From Aggregatilinea lenta (GTDB lineage Bacteria; Chloroflexota; Anaerolineae; Aggregatilineales; Aggregatilineaceae): a stretch of 64,000 bases of DNA. The position numbers were made by a program, and so were the translations under genes. Position 1 is the stretch's first letter. The number at the start of each line of letters is the position of its first letter. The DNA is taken from NCBI RefSeq assembly GCF_003569045.1, contig NZ_BFCB01000002.1, forward strand, positions 1,655,506 to 1,719,505, given 5' to 3'. The notes under the pieces are model-generated. The model ran no database searches. It saw only the letters and a program-made list of their open reading frames with translations, and was not told the origin of the DNA. This document shows, piece by piece, positions 1 to 9,628 of this stretch.

Positions 1-3000
1 GACGCGTGGACACGCGGTTGATCACGGCCAGCCGCTGCGCCTGGGCGTCCAGCTCGGTCGCGCGCTGCCGGGCGGCGTTGAACAGCCGCGCATTTTCCAG
101 CGCGACGCCGGACAGATTTGCCAGCCGCTGGATCAGCTCCAGGTTCTCGCGGAAGCCGAATGCGTTTTCGATCTCGCTGCCCAAATGCAGCGCGCCGACC
201 GCCTGCCCCGCGACGATCGTCGGCACGACCAGCGTCGTGCGCTCGCCATCGGCGTACCACGCATCCAGGTCACGGTAAATCGCGCGCGACGCCGATTCAT
301 ACTGGAGCCGGTAGAGGCGCGGTTGAAGCTCGCGATAGGCCGCGCCGATTGCGGTTTCGTCCACAGGCAGCGGCTCGCCGCGCGTGACCATCATCGCACC
401 GCCGGGCGTCGGGCTGGCGCGGGAAATGTTGAACAGGCCGGTGCTCTCGTCGTAGAGCGCGACGCTCATGCGTGTGAAGGGCACCATTTGCTGCAAGCCG
501 TGCCCGATCGCCTCGATCACCGAGTCCGCATTCAGCGAGCTGGACACCGCCTCCATCATCTCGTTCAGGCGCTGTTCCTGTTCGGCGGCGCGCACCGTTT
601 CCAGGTAGAGGCGCGTCGTCTCGATGGCCGCGGCGGCCTGCGACGCGAACAGCTCGAACGGCTGAAGCGACGATACGGTCGGCACGCTGCCGTCGACCGG
701 CTCGGACATTTCGATGATGCCGATGATGCGCTTCTGGTCCTGCCCGACCAGCGGCAGGTAGAACACGTCCTGCGGATGCCAGATGTCCAGCGGGGCAGTG
801 CTGGGGACAGCCGGTTCGCCGCCGTACACGTTGCGGCGCACCCACGGGTGGCTGTAGCGCAGGTAGAAGCCCGCGCCGATCTTCATCTCGTGGAAATCGA
901 GGTCCTTGATCCACTGCCGCCAGCGCTCGCCGTTCAGCACCCGCGTGGCCAGCAGCTCCGATTCGTCGGCGCTGTACCCGGCAGAAATAACCGAGGTCGG
1001 TTCCAGGCGCTCGTCACGCAGCGTGATCACGACGCGCTTCCAGCCCGCCTGCTTGATCCCCTCCGCGACGACTTGCAGACGCGAGGGCACATCCGGCGCG
1101 TTCTGGATCTCGCTGGCGACGAGATGCAACTGCGCCAGCCGGTCGCGTTCGCGGCGGGTCGCTTCCGCTTCCTGCTGGATGCGCTCGATCAAGCGGAAGT
1201 TTTCGATGCTGAAGGCCGCCTGCGACGCGAACAGTTCCAGCGCCTCGATCGTGTCCACCGTGGGGCGGCGGCCCGACCGGGGCTGGTCCACGCTCATCAG
1301 GCCAATCAGACGCCGTTCCGCGCCGTAAATGGGAACCAGCAGCAGGTCGTCGGGGTGCCAGGCGCGCTGCCCGGCCCGCTGCGGTTCGGTCGGCAAGGAA
1401 TAGGTCGGTAGATTCTGCGGTAGGTCGGCGGAGCCTTCGGCAGGGATGAAGAAGCTGCCACTGATGCGGAAGCGTGACTGCATCAGGTCGTGGGCCTGTG
1501 CCAGCGGCGGGTTCACCTGCCGCACGGCATCGAAGTCCGACTGGGACATGCCCGCCTGCGCCGTGCGGTGCAGCACCTGCCCGCGCTCGTCCACGATGCT
1601 GATCAGCACCGCGTCGAAGCCGACCGTCTCGCGCACACTGTTGGCGACCGCCGCCAGTAGATCGGGCAGTGTCGCGCCCTGGCGGAAGCGCTCGCCCAGC
1701 TCGGAGATGCGGCCCATACGCTCGGCGCGCACACGCAGCTGCTGGTTGGCGGCGATCTGCTCCTGGTAGCGGCGCGCGTTGCCGATGGCGATCGCGGCCT
1801 GATTGGACACGGCCAGCCCGAACTCGATCACCCGCGTGTCGATCACGCCCGGCGCGTCGGCAAACAGGTGAATGACGGCCATCGCCTGATCTTCGAACAC
1901 CACCGGCGCGGCGAGGGCGGACTGCGCGCTGTCCGGCGCGGCGCTGATCTGCGTCTCCTGCGCGTAATCGGTCACCAGCACTGCGTCGCGGCGCACAATC
2001 GCCAGCTTCTCGATGGGCGCGAGATCCGCAAGCAGCTTCGCTTCGCCCAACCGCCGCTCGATCAGCGGCTCGTCGGGGCTGGGCCAGTCGTCGTGCGGGG
2101 CCAGCAGCGCGATACTGACCGCCGTCGCGTCGGTCGAGCGCAGCATCTCCTGCCGGATCACTTCCAGCACGCGGTCCAGCTCGATCGTCTGGCTTAGCTC
2201 GAACGTCACGCGGCTGAGCGAATCCAACTCGCGCAGGCGCTGGCGCAGCCCGGCATCGGTCGACTGGTAGAGCCGCATGCGGTCGATCATGGCCGCGATT
2301 TGCGTCGCAATCGCCGCCAGCAGATCCGCGTCGTCCTGCGTGTACGGCTCGCCGCCGATGCGGTTGGCGACGCTCATCTCGCCGATGCTGTGCCCGTGGA
2401 TCGACACCGGGACCAGGATCGCGTTCACCAGATTGAACTGGCCAATCAGCGCGCGGTACGGCGGCAGGATCTGGCGATCGTCGCGCAGGTTGTTGCTGAT
2501 GAACGGCTGGCGCGACACCAACACGCTGTTCTCGAAGCCCGGCGAATAGGTGTCGATGGCATACGGCTCGTCCAGCACGAGGCCCCACACCGTCGTGGGA
2601 GCAATCACGAGCTGGCCTGTGCCTTCGTCCAACAGCGCGAGGCTGACCACGCTCGATTCCAGCAAATTGGCGATGGCGACCAGGACCTGCTCAAAGGTGT
2701 CGTCGCCGGGGGCCGGTTCGGACGCGATCTCGGTGATGGCGCGCAGTCCTTCAGCCTCGTGCGTGCGGCGCTGCATCTGGCGATAAACGCGCGCGCTGTC
2801 GATCAGCAGCGCAGCCTGCTCGGTGAACACCGTCAGCATGCGAGCGTCGTCTTCGGTAAAACCGCCCCCGCCAACCTTGTTGCCCACCTGGATCACGCCC
2901 AGGCGGCGGCCACCCGCCACCAGCGGCGCGATGATCGTCTGGCGGATGCCGACCAGTGACGCCAACCGCCCCAGGTCCGAATCGCCCAGGCGCTCATCGT

Positions 3001-4741
3001 GGCGTACATCGGCGCTGATCCACGGCTCGTCGCGCAGCCAGATCTCCTCGGAGGGGCTGCCGGGCGGCAGGGGAACGCGGTAAAAGGCCACGCCGTCGTC
3101 GTCGTCCAGGCCATAAAACGGCGTCTGGCTGATCAGCAGGCGATCTTCCGGGTCGTAGAGCAGCACACCGCACAGCCGCGCGTCCAGCAGCTCCGCGAGG
3201 CGCGTGGTGATCTGCGCGTACAGGTCGGTGGGCGCGCGCAGCACCCCGACCGCTTGCCCGATCTCGCGCAGGGCGCTCAGCTCCTGCGTGCGACGCTGGC
3301 CCTCGACGTACAGGCGCGCGTTTTCGATCACGACCGCCGCCTGTGCTGCGAAGGTCGTCATCGAGCGCATGTCGTCCTGCGCGAATGGCCTGCCATCCTG
3401 CCGGTTGGCGGCCAGCAGCAGCCCCACGCGCCGCGCGCCGAGCACCATCGGAATGAGCACCACGCTCTTAAGCTCGACCGCGCCGCGCAGGTCGTCCAGC
3501 GCCAGCCCGTCGAGCTGCGGATCGTCGGGATCGTTGGTGAACCACCAGGGGCGCTGCCAGATGCCGTACAACTCCGTGCCCGGCTCCAATGCCAGCCGGT
3601 ACGGGGCCATCACCTCGTCATCGACGCCATGGAACGGCAGCTGGGCGCGGAAGGTCTGCGTTTCGTCGTCATAGGCCAGCACGCCGCAGATCCGGACATC
3701 GATCACCTGCGACAGCCGCTCGGTGAGATGGCCGAATACCTGGGTGGGGTTGTCGAGATCGCTCAGGGTGTTGGTGATCTGCTGCACACCGCTCAGCTCG
3801 GCCACACGCGCAGTCTGGTCGCGGTAGACGCGCGCCACCTCGACCGCCGCCGCGATCTGCTCGGATAGCGCCATCAGCAGCGCCTGATCGCGCTGGGCGA
3901 AGGCGTTCAGCCGCTCGTCCATCAGGCCCAGCGTGCCGACGAACCGGCCCGACACCACCAGCGGCACGCCCAGGTAGCTCTTAAACGGCACGCGCGACGT
4001 CTGGGTAACGTCGGCGCGGGAGAATGCATCGCCAATGAGCAGCGGCTGCCGGTAGACCGCAATCCAGCCGCTGTAGCCTTCACCTAACTGGTAAATGGGT
4101 GGGCCGCTGCGCTCCGGCGGCGACTCCCCGACTTCCCCGGCGATGCGCAGCGTCTGCGACTCCGGCTGCCAGAGCGTGATTTCGGCGCGCTCGAACGCCA
4201 CCGCCGGGCGGATGGTGCGCAAAATACCCTCAATCGTCGCGCTCAGCGTCAGGCCCGCGCCGACCACCTGGCTGATGTCGGTCGCGATCGCCATCGCGCG
4301 CAGCGGATCGAAGTCCGTTGTGCTGATCCCGCCGCGCCCGCCTTCGCGCATGACGACCAACATGCGCCGTCCCCCGGCTTCGGGCACGGCGTGCGACACG
4401 GCTTCGATGCGGCGCTTGCCCAACCGGAACGACGCGTGGCCGCCTTCGGCCAGCAGGTCGAACAGCACGTCCGGCGGGTTGATCATCTGCGTCATCAGGC
4501 CCAGGCTGGGCGTGCCACCGTCCATCTCGAACCACTGGCGCGCGATGTCATTGGCCCAGATGATGCGTCCCCGGCCCTCGGCCAGCAGCACGGCTTCATC
4601 GTCCGGCCCCAGGCTGACGGGCACCACCGGGCGCGCCGCCATCTCGCTGCCGGACACCATCGCATGCTGGGTCTGCCGGATGAGGGCGTAGAGCCATGCG
4701 AAGAAGATCACGCCTATGACTATGAGGAAAACTTCAATCAT
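1..4741 (-). CDS. Membrane-anchored PAS / multi-GAF signalling protein (partial, 3' end outside window)
   Basis: The frame stays open for about 1,580 codons on the minus strand and leaves the window, so the C-terminal output domain is unseen. The ATG start opens with a hydrophobic helix (MIEVFLIVIGVIFFAWLYAL). A PAS-like region follows at about residues 45-115. After it come eight consecutive GAF-like modules of about 180 residues, each ending in a helix of the type ENARLY/ENARLF and a short linker into the next; a ninth begins at the window edge. GAF domains bind small ligands or act as dimerisation sensors. The gene lies 81 bp downstream of a response regulator on the same strand and is probably cotranscribed. 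The output could be a histidine kinase, phosphatase or cyclase; this cannot be decided here. Confidence 0.85.
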   Translation of the reverse strand, partial: MIEVFLIVIGVIFFAWLYALIRQTQHAMVSGSEMAARPVVPVSLGPDDEAVLLAEGRGRIIWANDIARQWFEMDGGTPSLGLMTQMINPPDVLFDLLAEGGHASFRLGKRRIEAVSHAVPEAGGRRMLVVMREGGRGGISTTDFDPLRAMAIATDISQVVGAGLTLSATIEGILRTIRPAVAFERAEITLWQPESQTLRIAGEVGESPPERSGPPIYQLGEGYSGWIAVYRQPLLIGDAFSRADVTQTSRVPFKSYLGVPLVVSGRFVGTLGLMDERLNAFAQRDQALLMALSEQIAAAVEVARVYRDQTARVAELSGVQQITNTLSDLDNPTQVFGHLTERLSQVIDVRICGVLAYDDETQTFRAQLPFHGVDDEVMAPYRLALEPGTELYGIWQRPWWFTNDPDDPQLDGLALDDLRGAVELKSVVLIPMVLGARRVGLLLAANRQDGRPFAQDDMRSMTTFAAQAAVVIENARLYVEGQRRTQELSALREIGQAVGVLRAPTDLYAQITTRLAELLDARLCGVLLYDPEDRLLISQTPFYGLDDDDGVAFYRVPLPPGSPSEEIWLRDEPWISADVRHDERLGDSDLGRLASLVGIRQTIIAPLVAGGRRLGVIQVGNKVGGGGFTEDDARMLTVFTEQAALLIDSARVYRQMQRRTHEAEGLRAITEIASEPAPGDDTFEQVLVAIANLLESSVVSLALLDEGTGQLVIAPTTVWGLVLDEPYAIDTYSPGFENSVLVSRQPFISNNLRDDRQILPPYRALIGQFNLVNAILVPVSIHGHSIGEMSVANRIGGEPYTQDDADLLAAIATQIAAMIDRMRLYQSTDAGLRQRLRELDSLSRVTFELSQTIELDRVLEVIRQEMLRSTDATAVSIALLAPHDDWPSPDEPLIERRLGEAKLLADLAPIEKLAIVRRDAVLVTDYAQETQISAAPDSAQSALAAPVVFEDQAMAVIHLFADAPGVIDTRVIEFGLAVSNQAAIAIGNARRYQEQIAANQQLRVRAERMGRISELGERFRQGATLPDLLAAVANSVRETVGFDAVLISIVDERGQVLHRTAQAGMSQSDFDAVRQVNPPLAQAHDLMQSRFRISGSFFIPAEGSADLPQNLPTYSLPTEPQRAGQRAWHPDDLLLVPIYGAERRLIGLMSVDQPRSGRRPTVDTIEALELFASQAAFSIENFRLIERIQQEAEATRRERDRLAQLHLVASEIQNAPDVPSRLQVVAEGIKQAGWKRVVITLRDERLEPTSVISAGYSADESELLATRVLNGERWRQWIKDLDFHEMKIGAGFYLRYSHPWVRRNVYGGEPAVPSTAPLDIWHPQDVFYLPLVGQDQKRIIGIIEMSEPVDGSVPTVSSLQPFELFASQAAAAIETTRLYLETVRAAEQEQRLNEMMEAVSSSLNADSVIEAIGHGLQQMVPFTRMSVALYDESTGLFNISRASPTPGGAMMVTRGEPLPVDETAIGAAYRELQPRLYRLQYESASRAIYRDLDAWYADGERTTLVVPTIVAGQAVGALHLGSEIENAFGFRENLELIQRLANLSGVALENARLFNAARQRATELDAQAQRLAVINRVSTR

Positions 4742-4822
4742 CGGTCCTGCTCGCCCACTGCCGGATCGTGCCAATCCTGGCCGGGGCCACCCCTCGGTAC
4801 TCGCTTACATGGACGGAACGGA

Positions 4823-5731
4823 TCACCACTCGGTCGCGATAGGCGCCACGTCGTTGGTCGATCCCCGGCGGCGGCTTTCGGCGGCCAGCTCGGTGATCTC
4901 GCGGATGTCCGCAAACTTGCGCGACGCGTTGGACACCATGCCCACGGCCAGCGTCATCAACGGCACCTTCTCGTTGTCCTTCATCATGAAGCCGCGTTCG
5001 CGGTCGATGAACGAATAGTGCTGCTGGATATCTTCGGCAAACCTGGAGGAAAGCCGCTCGACCAGCGCCTCTGGGCGCGTCGCGTAGGAAATAATCACGA
5101 AGTTGTCGCCACCCGCGTGTCCCACGAAATCGTCGGGTGTGCCCACGGCGTCGAGCACTTCGCCGATCAGCAGCGCTATGAAGCGCAGCGCCTCGTTCCC
5201 CGCGACGAAGCCATAGACGTCCTTGAACGCCTCGTAATGTGCCATGCGCAGGTCGAGGTACGACCACGTACGATCGTCGCGCATCAGGTCGCGCAGCTTG
5301 TCCTCGATGAGCAGGCTGCTGGGCAGGCCGCTGTTGGGATCAGTGGTGTTGTCGCGCTCGGAGCGCTCGATCTGGTTCTTGACACGCAGCTTGAGTTCTT
5401 CGATGTCGAACGGCTTGGTAATGTAATCGTCCGCGCCCAGCTCCAGCCCGGCGATCTTGTCGCTGCGCTCGTCCTTCTGGGTGAGAAAGATGATCGGGAT
5501 ATGGCTGGTGCGTGTCGTAGAACGCAAGTCGCGGCAGACGTCGTAGCCGTTCATGTCCGGCAGCATAATGTCGAGCACGATGAGCTGCGGGAGCTGCTTA
5601 CGCGTCAGCGCCAGTGCCTCATTGCCGCGCGGCGCAACCTGCACCTCGTAGCCCTGCCCAGAGAAGTAGATTTTCAGCATGTTGGAGATGTCGAAGTCGT
5701 CTTCGACCACCAGGATTCGGCCCTTGCTCAT
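4823..5731 (-). CDS. Response regulator: receiver plus degenerate GGDEF domain
   Basis: 302 aa. An N-terminal receiver (about residues 4-120) has the acidic pair D11/D12, phospho-acceptor D54 (VLDIMLPDMNG) and the conserved Lys in TKPFD. A GGDEF-fold domain follows (about 140-290); its signature reads AGGDNF instead of GGDEF, so diguanylate cyclase activity is doubtful. I chose the ATG at 5731 because it begins MSKGRILVVEDD, the normal receiver start, with a GGAAGG ribosome site upstream; 20 further codons are open upstream but look non-coding. It sits directly before the multi-GAF gene and may serve the same pathway. It probably works as an adaptor rather than making c-di-GMP. Confidence 0.88.
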   Translation of the reverse strand: MSKGRILVVEDDFDISNMLKIYFSGQGYEVQVAPRGNEALALTRKQLPQLIVLDIMLPDMNGYDVCRDLRSTTRTSHIPIIFLTQKDERSDKIAGLELGADDYITKPFDIEELKLRVKNQIERSERDNTTDPNSGLPSSLLIEDKLRDLMRDDRTWSYLDLRMAHYEAFKDVYGFVAGNEALRFIALLIGEVLDAVGTPDDFVGHAGGDNFVIISYATRPEALVERLSSRFAEDIQQHYSFIDRERGFMMKDNEKVPLMTLAVGMVSNASRKFADIREITELAAESRRRGSTNDVAPIATEW

Positions 5732-5848
5732 TACCCGTCCACCTTCCCCGTCCAGGGGTCTGTCGTAATTACTTGCCGGGCGGCGCGCCACCCCTAGGGT
5801 CCTTACTATACAATCGAATGGCAGCGATAGCTACTGGCGCATACCATC

Positions 5849-6943
5849 TTAGCGACCAGCTAACCGCCGCGCCGCCTGTTCGCGCACGTGCGCGATGGTC
5901 TCGTCCGTGACGGCGTGCTCGAAGCTGCGGAATCCACTCAGCCGGAAGCCGTGCCGCGCCGCGATCGCGCCGATCTCGTCCACGCGCGCCCGGTCGATGT
6001 GCTTGCCGACGCTGTAATCCTCGTAGCGTCCTTCGAGCGCCAATGCCATCGTCTCCGCCATGCACGCGTAGGACTTGCCCGGCGGAAAGCCAAAATTGAA
6101 GTTGAAGTTCACCGGGCCGGGCACTTCGACCATGCCGCCCTCGATCACCAGCACGTCGTCGCGTGCCTCTGCCACCCGCACGGACACGTCTCGCGGGCGG
6201 GCCACGTCGCACACTACCGCGCCGGGCTTGAGATGCTCCGGCTCGATCACAGCGCTGACCTGGCTCGTCACGGTCAGCACGAGGTCGGCGTCGTAAATGG
6301 CGGTGATGTCGCACGTGGCGGTGAGACGCGCCCGCTGGCCCTCGCAGCGCTCGCGCACGGCGTCCACCGCCTCCTGCCGCCGCCCGACCAGAACCAACTC
6401 TGGCACGAGGCCCGCCAGGATCTCGGCGCACACGCTGCCGATAGTGCCCGTCGCACCGACGATGGCCGCCGTCGCGCTGTCGAGCGAAATATCCATGCGG
6501 CGCGCCGCCTCGCGCACCGCTTCGATCGCCATGTAGACCGTGTAGGCGTCGCCGTTGGTGACCGGCATCTCCAGCCGCTCGGCGATGGTCACGCCGCCGT
6601 CGCCTACCACGGACGTATACGCGCCCAGACCCAGCAGGCGCGCGCCGAGGCGATCGGCCATGCCGCCGCACGCGACGATCTTGCGGTAGACCGTCTCCAC
6701 CGGCAGCTTGAGCATCGTTGCCGGGGTGAACGGGCAGGCGATGAACCACCCGCGCAGCTCGCGCCCGGTCGCTTCGGAGCGCACGCCCGTAATCTCGGAA
6801 ATGTACACGGGCGGGAAAAAGCGCGAAAAGAAATTGATCTGGCCTTCGGTCAGGATTTTGCCGACCAGCGGCCACTTGCGCGAGACGTCCGCCTTGGGGC
6901 TGATCGGGTGAATGATAAACGCAAACGTATCGTCGATGGTCAC
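5849..6943 (-). CDS. Acyl-ACP-reductase-like NAD(P)-dependent dehydrogenase (COG5322 type)
   Basis: 364 aa. The middle holds a Rossmann nucleotide-binding motif (AAIVGATGTIGSVCAEI, about residues 160-176) of the shikimate-dehydrogenase-like type. Upstream is a stretch of the form LGAYTSVVGDGG...MPVTNGDAYT, and downstream GKSYACMAETMALALEG. By recall, this arrangement matches cyanobacterial long-chain acyl-ACP reductases, which turn fatty acyl-ACP into fatty aldehyde; a Cys and a Lys act in that family, and the Cys in YACMAETM is a candidate. No aldehyde-deformylating oxygenase is nearby, so an alkane pathway is not supported. The real substrate may differ (wax ester, plasmalogen or polyketide aldehyde). 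It stands alone between genes of unrelated function. Confidence 0.7.
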   Translation of the reverse strand: MTIDDTFAFIIHPISPKADVSRKWPLVGKILTEGQINFFSRFFPPVYISEITGVRSEATGRELRGWFIACPFTPATMLKLPVETVYRKIVACGGMADRLGARLLGLGAYTSVVGDGGVTIAERLEMPVTNGDAYTVYMAIEAVREAARRMDISLDSATAAIVGATGTIGSVCAEILAGLVPELVLVGRRQEAVDAVRERCEGQRARLTATCDITAIYDADLVLTVTSQVSAVIEPEHLKPGAVVCDVARPRDVSVRVAEARDDVLVIEGGMVEVPGPVNFNFNFGFPPGKSYACMAETMALALEGRYEDYSVGKHIDRARVDEIGAIAARHGFRLSGFRSFEHAVTDETIAHVREQAARRLAGR

Positions 6944-7120
6944 AACAAAGCCTTTTCGGGCCTCATATTCATTTACAGTACCTTTATTTTACATTAATGA
7001 TCGGCGGCAGGCAACAGTCTATGGAAGCGACTTGTAGGGACGGAGGCCCACCCACATCTTCGGGCCGGACGATGGGGGCGTTACCGCGCAATTGTGCGAG
7101 TGTGGCGTGCTGTTTTAGTG

Positions 7121-8488
7121 TTACCACTGTTCCAGGTAGGAGTCTTCTGCGCCGGGTTCGATGTGGCGCGGATAGCGGCGGCGGTGCAGCCGTGCGATGG
7201 CAGGGCGCGTCTTGTGGTGGTCGCTCTCTTCGTAGGTGACATTGCGCGCGATCACGCGGCGATCGGGCGAGGCGAACAGCACCACGTCCGACTCGATCAC
7301 GCGGCCCGGCATGACCACCATGCCCGATCCGATCCGCGCGTTGTGGCCGACGCACGCACCCAGCACCGGCTGGCCGGTGTCTTCCAGCTCGCCGTAGGCG
7401 TTCATGGCGCGCAGGGAGGCGGGCAGCAAGTTGAAGTCGGTGAAGGTCGTGCCCGCGCCCAAGAAACTGTTGCGTCCGATGACGCACATCTGCACGCAGG
7501 TGTTCTGCGCGACGATGGTATATTCCATCAGCGTGGACATAAACAGCCCCGCGCGGAACGGCAGGAAGCAGTTGTTGCCGACCACGCTCAGCATGAGTTG
7601 GCAGCCCTGCGCCACGTTGACGTTATCCCCGATGATGCAGTTGTCGATGACCGCGCCCGGCCCGATGTAGCAGCCGCGCCCGATGGTCGTGGGCCCCAGG
7701 ATCACGGCGGACGGATCGACGATCGTGCCCTCGCCCACCTGCACCAGCCTGGAACACGAGAGCACTTGCTTTTGCTCCAGAATGGCGCGGAACAGCACCT
7801 TCAGCGCAAACAGATTATGCTGCGCGAGGTATTCCTCGAAGCGGCTCCCGCGCGAAAACACGCCCAGGATGATGTTGGCGAAGTAGACGTGCACCCAGCT
7901 GTCGATGGACAGGCACGAGCGCTCGGTGAGCAGGTGCGTCAGGTCGAGGCCACGCCCGGCGCCACTTTTGGCACTAGGACGCAGGTTCGCCATCGAGTCG
8001 GGTACGTTGTAGTAGCCCTTCTCTTTGTAGTCGCTGTAGACCGGGATGGCGTGCCAGTGACGCGGCTCCGCGAAGCCTTTCGGGAAGTACCACAGGTCGA
8101 GCGCGTACGCCTGCACCTGCCCGCCGGCGTCCTGCACCGGTTCCAGGCGCGAGAGCGGCACGGTGTACTTCATCCACGCTGCGTCGGTAACGGGCAGCAC
8201 GGCACGGCACGGCAGGCGGCTGGCGCGCGCTTGCTCGAAGAACGCGCTGAAGAACTCGCGGTCGAAATAGAGGTTGTCGCGGTAGACGACCATCTCCCCG
8301 GCGTCTGACCCGACGCCCACCAGATCGTGAATCGAGCGCAGCGGCAGCTCGGCGGGAGCTGCCCCCAGCAGTTCGTCCAGGATGTCGGCGTGGTGCATTT
8401 TCAGCGGCTTGTTGAGGATGCTCAAGTCCCGCGCGGGTTCGTTAAAGGGGAAAACCAGATGGTCGTCTTCGATGGTGAACTTGCGCAT
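7121..8488 (-). CDS. Left-handed beta-helix (hexapeptide repeat) protein, nucleotidyl/acyltransferase-like
   Basis: 455 aa from the ATG at 8488. The first half (about residues 1-240) is of unclear fold. The second half (about 245-420) shows irregular hexapeptide periodicity (VGEGTIVDPSAVILGPTTIG, then GAVIDNCIIGDNVNVAQG), the hallmark of left-handed parallel beta-helix domains seen in sugar-nucleotide pyrophosphorylases and acyltransferases. No clear GTP/UTP-binding signature is visible at the N-terminus, so transferase activity is not proven. The open frame continues upstream to 8626, but that part runs into an intergenic repeat, so the shorter start is preferred. No strong ribosome site was seen at either start. 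Possible role in envelope or capsule sugar modification; this is inference. Confidence 0.6.
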   Translation of the reverse strand: MRKFTIEDDHLVFPFNEPARDLSILNKPLKMHHADILDELLGAAPAELPLRSIHDLVGVGSDAGEMVVYRDNLYFDREFFSAFFEQARASRLPCRAVLPVTDAAWMKYTVPLSRLEPVQDAGGQVQAYALDLWYFPKGFAEPRHWHAIPVYSDYKEKGYYNVPDSMANLRPSAKSGAGRGLDLTHLLTERSCLSIDSWVHVYFANIILGVFSRGSRFEEYLAQHNLFALKVLFRAILEQKQVLSCSRLVQVGEGTIVDPSAVILGPTTIGRGCYIGPGAVIDNCIIGDNVNVAQGCQLMLSVVGNNCFLPFRAGLFMSTLMEYTIVAQNTCVQMCVIGRNSFLGAGTTFTDFNLLPASLRAMNAYGELEDTGQPVLGACVGHNARIGSGMVVMPGRVIESDVVLFASPDRRVIARNVTYEESDHHKTRPAIARLHRRRYPRHIEPGAEDSYLEQW

Positions 8489-8614
8489 GGGTTGCAGCCA
8501 TTGACTCAGCGAATAGCAGTAGGCTTTTAGCGGGTCGCCAAAAGCAGGATCGGAACATCGCGCTGCCCCATCCCTGTGCCCTTCCCCCACGCATACGGAG
8601 GGAAGGCGGCAAAT

Positions 8615-8690
8615 CGGGCAGAGCAAGCCCCACCCCTATGGGTCGATTTCTGCCCTCTCCAACTTGATTGGAAAGGGGCCGGGGGTGAGG
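8615..8690. repeat. Composite intergenic repeat island (types B and D)
   Basis: Two repeat modules seen elsewhere in the window sit side by side. 8615-8640 is a degenerate type B copy (GAGCAAGCCCCACCCCTA). 8653-8690 is type D (CCCTCTCCAACTTGATTGG, then AAAGGGGCCGGGGGTGAGG), an interrupted inverted repeat. The island fills the gap between two minus-strand genes. Confidence 0.8.
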
Positions 8691-8722
8691 TCTATTCGAT
8701 AACCGGATGCGCGATTCTTTGC

Positions 8723-9541
8723 CTAACTCCCGTCGGCCAGCAAAAACGTCCGCAGCGTGCCGATAAAGCGTTCCGGTGAATCCCGCATAATGAAGTGGCC
8801 CGCGTCGGGGAACCACTCGATCTGCGCGTGGGGCACCCCGGCTTTGAGCGTCTCGTTTTCGCTGGGCCGGACGATGATGTCGCGCTTACCGTACATACCC
8901 AGCGTCGGGACCTGGATCGTGTGCAGGTCGGGCCGCAGGTCGGTCTGGCGCAGTGTGCCGATGCTTTGAAAAAATGACTCCATGCTGATCATCGACACGT
9001 CTTTGTTGATCATGCGCGCCATTGAGCGGCCATTGCGCGCCATGAAGTAGCTGTAACCCTGCAAAAAAACGCGCAGGCCGCGTCCATGAAACAGCCAGAA
9101 AAATGCCGCCATCTTGGGATTGCCGGACAGCTTGAGCAGCAGGTTCAACGAGTTACCATCGATTGGCGAACCGATGACGCCCACCTTAACTACCTTGTCC
9201 GGGTGGTTGATCGCCATGCTCAACGACACCGTGCCGCCCATCGAGTGCCCGATCAGCGGGGCCTTGACGATGCCCATGCGATCCATGAACTGGTGGACCA
9301 TTTCGACGTAGATCGGGACGGTGTAGGCACTGGTGCGGCGCGTAAGGTGGTCGGCCATCATGCCCGATTCGCCAAAGCCGAAGAAGTCCAGCGCGTAGGT
9401 GCGAAAATCGCGTCCGAGGGCCTCGATCGTGTCCCGCCACAGCGACCACGAGCCGAGCCACCCGTGCAGCAACAACACAGGTCGCCCACGTCCGTAGGTC
9501 TCGTAGTGGATGATCCCCGGTTCAGTGACAAGTGATGGCAC
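8723..9541 (-). CDS. Alpha/beta-fold hydrolase
   Basis: 272 aa from the GTG at 9541, which has a purine-rich GAGGGGGGCC upstream; an ATG five codons earlier (9556) is the alternative. The protein shows the oxyanion-hole segment LLLHGWLGS, the nucleophile elbow GHSMGG (Ser in the centre), an acid in KRDIIVRPSE and the C-terminal catalytic His in DAGHFIMRD. This is a complete Ser-Asp-His triad of the type found in esterases, haloalkane dehalogenase relatives and meta-cleavage hydrolases. The cap region is rich in Met and aromatic residues, suggesting a hydrophobic substrate. No signal peptide is visible, so it is cytosolic. It lies downstream of the GTPase gene, with a gap of about 90 bp. Confidence 0.85.
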   Translation of the reverse strand: MPSLVTEPGIIHYETYGRGRPVLLLHGWLGSWSLWRDTIEALGRDFRTYALDFFGFGESGMMADHLTRRTSAYTVPIYVEMVHQFMDRMGIVKAPLIGHSMGGTVSLSMAINHPDKVVKVGVIGSPIDGNSLNLLLKLSGNPKMAAFFWLFHGRGLRVFLQGYSYFMARNGRSMARMINKDVSMISMESFFQSIGTLRQTDLRPDLHTIQVPTLGMYGKRDIIVRPSENETLKAGVPHAQIEWFPDAGHFIMRDSPERFIGTLRTFLLADGS

Positions 9542-9628
9542 CCCGGCCCCCCTCATACAGCACGTGATTGTTCCCCACCCCGCCAGATGTGCCCGTTCCC
9601 GTGGCCGGGAGCTGGGCGGATCGAATGT

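Noticed and set aside
185-1411. Long plus-strand frame opposite the multi-GAF gene
   Set aside because: Arg/His/Ala-rich shadow typical of the antisense of GC-rich coding DNA; the minus-strand frame has clear GAF repeats.
8489-8626. Longer start for the beta-helix protein
   Set aside because: The extra codons run through a repeat island and are Cys/Arg-rich, unlike coding sequence.
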